Of a DNA stretch of 64,000 nt, positions 45,247 through 51,527 are shown one piece after another. The position numbers were made by a program, and so were the translations under genes. Below the pieces are notes generated by a model. The model worked only from the letters and a program-made list of their open reading frames with translations, was not told where the DNA came from and did not search any database. Source of the stretch: Dyadobacter endophyticus (GTDB taxonomy: Bacteria; Bacteroidota; Bacteroidia; Cytophagales; Spirosomataceae); the NCBI RefSeq assembly GCF_014641595.1, contig NZ_BMIA01000002.1, forward strand, positions 434,001 to 498,000. Direction: 5' to 3'. Each line of letters starts with the position of its first letter. The stretch's first letter is position 1.

Positions 45247-45257
45247 TCTCCTTCGTT

Positions 45258-45689
45258 ATGAAAACCGTTGCTCAACCCGGTTCAAATTTGAAATCCAAAT
45301 TCAATCACATTGACATGGACAGCAATTTTGCTATTGTGCTTTCTGCCCGGAAAGGCCTGCACACCAAAGTTTTCTACGATTTCGCGGAGGCCATCAAGAT
45401 GCCTGAGAGGAGGTTGGCGGCGATCATGAACGTCTCCGCGCGTACGATCAGCAACTATAAAGAGGCGCAAAAGACTTTGGAGCCGCTTTATGGTGAGCAT
45501 CTTCTGAAACTGATCGCGCTATTTGAAAAAGGCGAAGAGGTATTCGGCACCATCGACGAATTCAATTACTGGCTGCAAAAGCCTATCTGGAATTCTGCTG
45601 AAAAGCCTGCTGACTGGCTGACGACCGGCGGCGGTGTGGACTTTTTGAGTGAAGAGCTCGATAAAATGGCAGAGGGTTATCCGGCGTAA
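45258..45689 (+). CDS. Xre/MbcA/ParS-type antitoxin
   Basis: I start at 45258 (MKTVAQPGSNLKSKFNHIDM); the frame runs 28 codons upstream without sense. The 143-residue protein has the ParS/MbcA layout: an N-terminal HTH (FAEAIKMPERRLAAIMNVSA, RTISNYKEAQKTLEPLYGEH) and a C-terminal toxin-binding DUF2384-like part (ALFEKGEEVFGTIDEFNYWL, ending near LTTGGGVDFLSEELDKMAEG). It should neutralise the RES toxin encoded three bases downstream and repress the shared promoter through the overlapping palindrome. Confidence 0.93.
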   Translation: MKTVAQPGSNLKSKFNHIDMDSNFAIVLSARKGLHTKVFYDFAEAIKMPERRLAAIMNVSARTISNYKEAQKTLEPLYGEHLLKLIALFEKGEEVFGTIDEFNYWLQKPIWNSAEKPADWLTTGGGVDFLSEELDKMAEGYPA

Positions 45690-45692
45690 AAG

Positions 45693-46175
45693 ATGTTGGT
45701 ATTCCGGATCGTCCACAAGCTCTATGCCAATACTTTGTTCGCTTCCGGAATACGCGGGAGATGGAACAGCGCGGGCAACAAAGTGATCTACACTTCCGAA
45801 ACGATCCCGCTCGCATTGCTTGAAAACCTCGTAAGACGGCAGGGCATCGGGTTCAATACGGACTTTAAAATCATGTTCATTGAAATACCCGACGACGCTA
45901 TTATCGAGTCGGTCTCTGAAAGCGATCTCGAAGCCGGCTGGCGCGATCCCAACGACTATTCGCAATGTCAGCCGCCGGGGGACCGGTGGTTTACTGCATG
46001 CAAAGCGCTCGCTCTCAAAGTACCCTCCGCGGTAATGCCCCTTGCATTCAATTTTGTGATCAATACCAACCATCCCGACTACCCACGCGTGGAGCTTGTA
46101 GAGGTCACCGACCTCGTACCTGACAGCCGGATTGACGATCTTTTGAAGAAATATGCCTTCACAAAAGGCACTTAA
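45693..46175 (+). CDS. RES-domain toxin (type II, NAD+-consuming family)
   Basis: The 160-residue protein is a single RES domain: FRIVHKLYANTLFASGIRGR, WNSAGNKVIYTSETIPLALL and NLVRRQGIG, ending in VEVTDLVPDSRIDDLLKKY. The Arg, Tyr and Ser/Glu positions that name the family are present in GRWNS, YTSE and ALLE. Characterised RES toxins degrade or phosphorolyse NAD+ and are held inactive by Xre antitoxins such as the one upstream. The domain looks intact, so the module is probably functional. The gene converges with the DUF1801 gene. Confidence 0.94.
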   Translation: MLVFRIVHKLYANTLFASGIRGRWNSAGNKVIYTSETIPLALLENLVRRQGIGFNTDFKIMFIEIPDDAIIESVSESDLEAGWRDPNDYSQCQPPGDRWFTACKALALKVPSAVMPLAFNFVINTNHPDYPRVELVEVTDLVPDSRIDDLLKKYAFTKGT

Positions 46176-46177
46176 AC

Positions 46178-46546
46178 TTAGCTCCCCACCGCTTGACGTT
46201 CCACAATCAGCTGTTCGACGATCTTCCTGATCATCTCCACCGGTATAGGCTTGTTTAAAGGGAAATGTACCGAGCCTTTTGTCCCCTTGTAACCTGAAAG
46301 TTCACCTGAGAACAGCTGAAAGATCTTTTCGGTAACCGGGTAAAGTGCAATATGCTTTTTCCATCCGGCGAAATAAACAAGGTATTTCCCGTCTAAATTA
46401 AAAGTCGGCATATCATAGGAAATCGTCTCCACGGCCTCCGGCGCGGTGTTCCTGATCACCATGCGGACTTCCTGCAATATCTTTTGCACATTTTCCGGAA
46501 AACCGGCAATGTATTCGTCTATTGAACTGGGTTTTACGGCAGCCAT
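46178..46546 (-). CDS. DUF1801 (YdhG-like) protein
   Basis: The 122-residue protein shows the DUF1801 pattern: PSSIDEYIAGFPENVQKILQ, ETISYDMPTFNLDGKYLVYF, AGWKKHIALYPV and GSVHFPLNKPIPVEMIRKIV. The fold is the small YdhG/iron-chaperone frataxin-like group, whose function is not settled. It is a stand-alone gene convergent with the RES toxin gene, with only two bases between the stops. Confidence 0.92.
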   Translation of the reverse strand: MAAVKPSSIDEYIAGFPENVQKILQEVRMVIRNTAPEAVETISYDMPTFNLDGKYLVYFAGWKKHIALYPVTEKIFQLFSGELSGYKGTKGSVHFPLNKPIPVEMIRKIVEQLIVERQAVGS

Positions 46547-46564
46547 GTTCTGGAATTTAGTGTC

Positions 46565-46669
46565 ATGAAATGGATTTTATTGCTCTCTGCTTTGCTTGCC
46601 TGGCTGGCAACCGTCGTTGTGAATGCGCTGAGTTATCTCAAAGCACCAGCTTATACCCTCTTCCCCTGA
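46565..46669 (+). CDS. Possible 34-residue membrane peptide
   Basis: An ATG at 46565 opens 34 codons reading MKWILLLSALLAWLATVVVN and then ALSYLKAPAYTLFP. It is one strongly hydrophobic helix with a positive N-terminus. It lies in the gap between the DUF1801 gene and the response regulator and overlaps the last 32 bases of the latter on the opposite strand. No promoter or homologue is known to me, so it may be chance. Confidence 0.2.
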   Translation: MKWILLLSALLAWLATVVVNALSYLKAPAYTLFP

Positions 46670-47312
46670 TATTAATAATCTGAATCTTAGGATCCTCCCG
46701 TAGGTACCGCCGCAGTTTGGTGATGAAAACATCGAGGCTCCTGCCATTGAAGAAGGAATCGTCGCCCCAGAGTTCATTGAGGACTTCGCTGCGACCGAGG
46801 ACTTCGTTGCGTTGCTGGTAGAGCCGGCGGAGGAGCTCGGCTTCGCGATGAGATAACGTTACCTCCCGGTCGTCAACCGAGAGTTTTTGTTTGGCAGGGT
46901 CGAACATGTAGCGGCCGATTTTCAACGTTCCATTGGCTACTGCGCGGGAAGCGCCTACGCGCAGAAGCGCATTGATGCGCGCTATGAGTTCATCCAGACT
47001 GAATGGTTTTTTAAGATAATCGTTTCCTCCTAACTCAAAGCCACGTACCACATCGGCCGTTTGGGAACGTGCCGTCAGGAATATGATCGGTGTGATCGGG
47101 TCGTCGCGGCGGATATGCTCGGCCATCGTAAAACCGTCCATGTCAGGCATCATGATATCGGCCACGACGATATCGGGCTGGTGTTGCCGGAATTGTTCGA
47201 GCCCTTCGATCCCATTCGCGGCATAAAGCACGTCGAACCCTCTGTAAACCAGGCTATCTTTCACAATCATGCCCAGCGCGGGTTCGTCCTCTATGAATAG
47301 TACCTTGGCCAT
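46638..47312 (-). CDS. OmpR-family response regulator
   Basis: The 224-residue protein has a receiver domain with FIEDEPALG, the phospho-acceptor Asp in IVVADIMMPDMDGF, a TAR motif and lysine in NDYLKKPFSLDE. The C-terminal winged helix follows (TLSHREAELLRRLYQQRNEV, SLDVFITKLRRYLREDPKI, NIRGRGYKLVL). Three bases separate it from the kinase gene upstream. As an OmpR-type regulator it should bind direct repeats with about 10-base spacing, which is what the TTAACA motif near 48837 and 50673 shows. Confidence 0.95.
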   Translation of the reverse strand: MAKVLFIEDEPALGMIVKDSLVYRGFDVLYAANGIEGLEQFRQHQPDIVVADIMMPDMDGFTMAEHIRRDDPITPIIFLTARSQTADVVRGFELGGNDYLKKPFSLDELIARINALLRVGASRAVANGTLKIGRYMFDPAKQKLSVDDREVTLSHREAELLRRLYQQRNEVLGRSEVLNELWGDDSFFNGRSLDVFITKLRRYLREDPKIQIINIRGRGYKLVL

Positions 47313-47315
47313 TTC

Positions 47316-48788
47316 TCAGAATTTTAAAACAAAAGCACTTCCTTTTCCCAGTTCACTTGCCAGGCTGATACTACCTCCGTGCTTCTCCACCACTTGCCGG
47401 ACATAGGCCAGCCCGAGGCCGAAACCTTTTATCTGATGCAGGTCGCCGGTCGGGACACGGAAGAACCGGTCGAAAACCGAGGCCTGGTAAGCTTTGGGGA
47501 TGCCGATCCCGTTGTCGGTGACCGTAAGCTGCCAGCCATGCGGCTCCTGTTCGTAATTGAACGATATCGTTACGCGCTCATAGGAATACTTGATCGCATT
47601 GTCGATCAGGTTGTTAATCACATTTCCAAAATGCATCCGGTCCACCTGCACCGTCGTTCCGAATGGGATATGCATGTTAAATATCACTGTTTTTGCAGCC
47701 TTGATCCTGTGGTTGGCAGCCAGTTCGCATAACATTTCGGCCAGGCTCACCGGCTCTGTCTGGAATTCAAATTCCTGCTTCTCTTCCACAGCCAGGTTCA
47801 ATACTTTCTCGACCAGGTCCGACAGTCTCTGGAGGTTGTTCTGAGAAATATGGAGGTATTCTTCGGTTTTGCGGGGATCGTTCAACGCTCCGAAATGCAG
47901 CAATGCTTCCACAGCCGCCGTAACCGTCGAAATAGGCGTTTTCAGCTCGTGGGTCATGTTGTTGATGAAATCGTTCTTGATATCGGATAGCTTCTTCTGC
48001 CGCAGTATCGTTCGCAGCATGAAGACAAAACAACCAGATGTAAGCAGCAAAAGCAGCAGCGAACAACCCAGCAGCCAGCCCATTCGCCTCAGCAAATAGG
48101 GCACGGGCATCTCGAATGTAGCCTGCACAAAAATATGCCGGACCGGATTGACCGGCAGCGGTAGCGTCCTGAAACGGCCATCGTTTTCTGCATTCAGGCC
48201 ATTACCGTTATAAATGATCAGGTTATCGCCTCCGGGCCTGGGGTGAATAGACAGGGTATCGATTGTGAAAGCTACGTCGATGTTTCTCCTTAACAATTCC
48301 GCACGATAGACGGAATAGATCTTGCGCAAATCCACCCGTCCGCCTTCCCTCCATTCCTGTACCACAAACCTCGAAATGCGCTGTGCGAGGGTGTCGGTCG
48401 GCGCAACAGTCACGAGGTCATTGTTGTATTGGTAATAAAAACGCGACCCGGCGCCGGCATCCGACCGCCTGACCAGTACGCGCGCTTCTTTGGGTGCTCC
48501 CCCCGGGGCTCTCCTGGCGATCCGTGGAGGTGTGTCAGGAACACGTCCGGAAGAATCATTGGAAGTAGCCTTGCCGGGACGGCCAGGACGATGTCGGCCA
48601 AGCAGGATTCGCGCATTGTCAACCTGATGCCCTTCGATAACCTGGAACAACGCATCCTGGACGGTGTTCCCAAACTGCTGCCGGTTGAGCTGATACGTGG
48701 TAAAAAGCCAATATCCCTGAAATGCATTGATCGCGACAATGCAGGCAGTCATGAGCCAGAAAATCGAGCGGATACGGCGGTTCGTCAT
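47316..48788 (-). CDS. Membrane sensor histidine kinase (HisKA class)
   Basis: The 490-residue protein has an N-terminal helix (IFWLMTACIVAINAFQGYWL), a periplasmic sensor region of about 200 residues rich in Arg/Gly/Pro near 70-110, and a second helix (LLGCSLLLLLLTSGCFVFML). The HisKA domain has the phospho-acceptor in NMTHELKTPISTVTAAVEAL. The ATPase domain has NVINNLIDNAIKYS, VTDNGIGIP and GFGLGLAYV. It is the partner of the adjacent OmpR-type regulator. A TAGCTTTG box ends only four bases before the ATG and a TTAACA direct repeat lies about 45 bases upstream. Confidence 0.95.
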   Translation of the reverse strand: MTNRRIRSIFWLMTACIVAINAFQGYWLFTTYQLNRQQFGNTVQDALFQVIEGHQVDNARILLGRHRPGRPGKATSNDSSGRVPDTPPRIARRAPGGAPKEARVLVRRSDAGAGSRFYYQYNNDLVTVAPTDTLAQRISRFVVQEWREGGRVDLRKIYSVYRAELLRRNIDVAFTIDTLSIHPRPGGDNLIIYNGNGLNAENDGRFRTLPLPVNPVRHIFVQATFEMPVPYLLRRMGWLLGCSLLLLLLTSGCFVFMLRTILRQKKLSDIKNDFINNMTHELKTPISTVTAAVEALLHFGALNDPRKTEEYLHISQNNLQRLSDLVEKVLNLAVEEKQEFEFQTEPVSLAEMLCELAANHRIKAAKTVIFNMHIPFGTTVQVDRMHFGNVINNLIDNAIKYSYERVTISFNYEQEPHGWQLTVTDNGIGIPKAYQASVFDRFFRVPTGDLHQIKGFGLGLAYVRQVVEKHGGSISLASELGKGSAFVLKF

Positions 48789-48792
48789 ACCG

Positions 48793-48800
48793 CAAAGCTA
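48793..48800 (-). promoter_or_regulatory. -7 promoter box almost touching the kinase start codon
   Basis: TAGCTTTG (48800-48793, minus strand) is a perfect TAnnTTTG -7 box. The kinase ATG is at 48788. If used, transcription would begin at or beside the A of the ATG, giving a leaderless mRNA. Confidence 0.4.
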
Positions 48801-48829
48801 AACTTTACCGGCGGATGATTTCCTGCTCC

Positions 48830-48853
48830 TTAACACTATTTAACACAAAATAG
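48830..48853. promoter_or_regulatory. TTAACA direct-repeat site upstream of the two-component genes
   Basis: Plus-strand TTAACA copies begin at 48830 and 48840, 10 bases apart, and are followed by CAAAATAG. It matches 21 of 24 positions with the site at 50665-50688. The spacing suits a dimer of an OmpR-family regulator on one DNA face. It lies about 45 bases before the kinase start, in reverse orientation to that gene. Confidence 0.55.
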
Positions 48854-48872
48854 TATTGATTAATAAGGCATT

Positions 48873-50516
48873 CTATCGAAGTAGGGAAACGGTTGGTGTT
48901 TCTTTCCGGTGGAAGATCCTGACCCCATCCAGTTCCCTCACAAACCGGTAATGCCGCCGCACATATTCCCGCACCACCGGCACTTTGTCGTGGGGCAGAA
49001 AAAGGTGGCCGCGCTCCGAGTATTCGGGGATCATCGCCTCGACGAAGATTTTGGGCTTGTTCTCCTCCATATCTTCCAGAAAATCACGTGTCCAGTTCGG
49101 AACAAGCGGCGATTTCATCGAAAAGTGAAAGGTGTGTACATCCCGGTAACCCATCGGACGCTGCGCGCGCACGAGTAACCCGTCGCGCCAGCCCCAAACA
49201 ACCACCGGGTCCGACGAGCGAGTGTGTTTAACTATATGTCCCGCTACTTTTCTATCAATATCTGTCCGCTTATCGTACGCAATCTCGCCATCGAGGTATT
49301 TAAGGCTGACGGCTGTTTGCAGGATGCCTCCGAGCAACAGTATGCCTACTGCGTATTTCCGTACCATTGGCTGGCTCATCGACAGGAATAGTGCATTGAA
49401 GAGCAGCAACGGGACGAAAAGAAAGAGTTTGTAATGCTCAAAATTATTGCCCGACTGCAATACGGCGTAAATGCTCAAAAGCAGGAACAAGAAGGTAAAA
49501 ACAAATGGTATCCAGTTGATTTTAAACTCGGAAATCCATCTTTTGAAGGACAAAACCGGTAATGCAATGGCCAATGTAACGAGTGTGGTAACATAAATAC
49601 CGGAGCTCGTAGCATAGAAAATAAACCGAATGGCCCGGGCCGGGCTGAACCGCTCCGCAATGGGCATGGAGGAGAACTGCGTAGTGAAAGAGTAATAGAA
49701 ATAGTTCCAGAAATAGTTATTCCAAAATACATCCAACTTCCCCCTCAACCCATAAAAAACATTGACAAAAATGGTCGGAAAAAGGCAGCCTGCAAGCAAT
49801 GCAACTACATTCCGCCAGTCTTTCCGCTGTGCCATGGCGAATAGCAGAAATGCTCCTGTGAGCAAACCCATGGGGGCATTCTGAAATTTGGCGTAAATGA
49901 GGCTACCCAGCAATGTGCCCGTAGCTGCCGCAACTGCCGGGCTCGCCCACCGGCGGTAGAGGTACAAAAAGAACAACGCAACCCCCGCGGTGACCATGAA
50001 AATGCTGTTGTGCTCGGAATTGTATGCGGCGAAAATATGGCAAATTGTTGCGAGAAAAAGAGCTAGGCTCCAAGAAAGTGCTAAACTGATGCTTTCCCCG
50101 GCAAATAGCTTACATACCTGATACAGAAGCAATACAGTACCTGTCCAAAGAAGCAGCCCGATAATTTCGGCGCTACTGTAATCGACCGGCATACCGACCA
50201 ACGAACCGACCAGCAGCGGGAATACGGTCAATGGTCGGGCATCGGTGTAGTTAAGCAACGTCCAAAGCTTATCGGGGTAATGGTTGATGGCAATGACGGA
50301 ACTTAGCCAGGTACTTGTGTCGATATCATATTCTCTGCCCCGTAAAAATGGCATCCTCACGGCCCATACCAGCAGCAGCATGGCGGCGATCATAAATGCA
50401 GCGCCTTTGCCGGAAACCTTACGGTAGGGATCAGTTATACAAACCCTATAAATCCACAAAGTCGATAGGAAAAAGACAATAAACAGAAATAATTTAAAGT
50501 AGAGGCTATAAATCAT
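48873..50516 (-). CDS. Polytopic GT-C-type membrane protein (glycosyltransferase family 39-like)
   Basis: The 547-residue protein has about 10-12 membrane helices. An Asp-rich first periplasmic loop (REYDIDTSTWLSSVIAINHY) holds the D-x-D-like acidic residues typical of GT-C enzymes such as PMT/ArnT. The hydrophilic C-terminus (DPVVVWGWRDGLLVRAQRPM) would be periplasmic. Such enzymes transfer sugars from polyprenyl-phosphate carriers to lipids, proteins or envelope glycans. No partner genes for a specific glycan are nearby. The stop lies 84 bases before the kinase start, so read-through is possible. Confidence 0.8.
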   Translation of the reverse strand: MIYSLYFKLFLFIVFFLSTLWIYRVCITDPYRKVSGKGAAFMIAAMLLLVWAVRMPFLRGREYDIDTSTWLSSVIAINHYPDKLWTLLNYTDARPLTVFPLLVGSLVGMPVDYSSAEIIGLLLWTGTVLLLYQVCKLFAGESISLALSWSLALFLATICHIFAAYNSEHNSIFMVTAGVALFFLYLYRRWASPAVAAATGTLLGSLIYAKFQNAPMGLLTGAFLLFAMAQRKDWRNVVALLAGCLFPTIFVNVFYGLRGKLDVFWNNYFWNYFYYSFTTQFSSMPIAERFSPARAIRFIFYATSSGIYVTTLVTLAIALPVLSFKRWISEFKINWIPFVFTFLFLLLSIYAVLQSGNNFEHYKLFLFVPLLLFNALFLSMSQPMVRKYAVGILLLGGILQTAVSLKYLDGEIAYDKRTDIDRKVAGHIVKHTRSSDPVVVWGWRDGLLVRAQRPMGYRDVHTFHFSMKSPLVPNWTRDFLEDMEENKPKIFVEAMIPEYSERGHLFLPHDKVPVVREYVRRHYRFVRELDGVRIFHRKETPTVSLLR

Positions 50517-50664
50517 TAGTTAATAGAGGGTTACTAGATTGAGTTTGCAAAACCAATATACGACCGGCCCCGCCGCAATACAATACGGAATGTGATTTTT
50601 TTTAGTTTGCGGTCCCGAAATAGCGCTTAAAAAGCCTTTTATAGAACTCTAACAGGATTTGAGG

Positions 50665-50688
50665 TTAACACTACTTAACATTAAATAG
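50665..50688 (+). promoter_or_regulatory. TTAACA direct-repeat site upstream of GLPGLI/receptor operon
   Basis: TTAACA begins at 50665 and again at 50675, followed by TTAAATAG. A -7-like GACCTTTG lies at 50712-50719 and the ATG at 50751. The repeat centre is about 50 bases before the predicted start site, a usual activator position. It is nearly identical to the site at 48830. Confidence 0.6.
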
Positions 50689-50750
50689 CAGAACCTTACA
50701 AACCGTCGCCTGACCTTTGATCCATCAAAAATCAAAACCAAGGTGACATT

Positions 50751-51527
50751 ATGAAAAAGCTTCTTTCAATCATCCTGCTGCTCGTCGCAGCGGCCCCGGA
50801 CATTCTCGCACAAGCCTCCGGACAAATCAGCTACGAAGTTGTACGCAAGATCGACCAGTCACGGTTACGCTTCATGGTCAATGGCGAGGAGGTGAAGCAA
50901 GGCGACCCCAACTTCCCGACGGACGTGCCGGACACCCGCACAATCGGGCAGAAGGTGCTCTTTGCAGGAAATTTTGTCCGGGAAAACCGCGATGAGGAGA
51001 ACATGATGATAAGGGTTACACAAGAGCCCGGCGGCATCCCGCAAACGACCAATGCGGGGCGTCCGTTTGAAGAATATGCGGTCATCGACATTGCCAGCCA
51101 GAAAATCCTGACGTTCGTAACTGTCGGCAAAGATAAAGAGGCCCGTACCTACAAAAGCGAGGCGCCGATTGAAGCAGCCGGAGGTTGGCAGCTAACACAG
51201 CAAACGAAGAAAATTGCAGGCTATTTGTGCCAAAAGGCGGTTGTCAACTATCATAAGGAACCTTACTCCGTATGGTTTACGACCGAATTGCCGTTCCGAT
51301 ACTCGCCAGTACCTGCTCTTACCCCCGAAAAAGGCGTCGTATTACTGGTAGAGGGAAGTCGCGAACAGTTCAGGGCCACCAAAGTGAGCCTGGGGAAAGT
51401 CGAAGACAAATCCGTTGTGCCCGACAGCCGGGCGGAAAGCGTGAGTGCGGAACAACTGACCGACATTCGTCAGAAAGCAATGGCAGATTTTCACCAAAAA
51501 ATGGGACCCGGCGGTGGAGGCATTTAA
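50751..51527 (+). CDS. GLPGLI-family secreted protein
   Basis: The 258-residue protein has a signal peptide (LLSIILLLVAAAPDILAQAS). It follows the GLPGLI layout: an N-terminal beta region with a short acidic segment, AGYLCQKAVVNYHKEPYSVW, TTELPFRYSPVPALTPEKGV and VLLVEGSREQ. The eponymous GLPGLI segment is degenerate here (SPVPALTPEKGVVLLV). These periplasmic proteins of unknown function are normally encoded beside a TonB-receptor, as here, where the next gene starts inside this one. An OmpR-type direct repeat precedes the operon. Confidence 0.87.
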   Translation: MKKLLSIILLLVAAAPDILAQASGQISYEVVRKIDQSRLRFMVNGEEVKQGDPNFPTDVPDTRTIGQKVLFAGNFVRENRDEENMMIRVTQEPGGIPQTTNAGRPFEEYAVIDIASQKILTFVTVGKDKEARTYKSEAPIEAAGGWQLTQQTKKIAGYLCQKAVVNYHKEPYSVWFTTELPFRYSPVPALTPEKGVVLLVEGSREQFRATKVSLGKVEDKSVVPDSRAESVSAEQLTDIRQKAMADFHQKMGPGGGGI

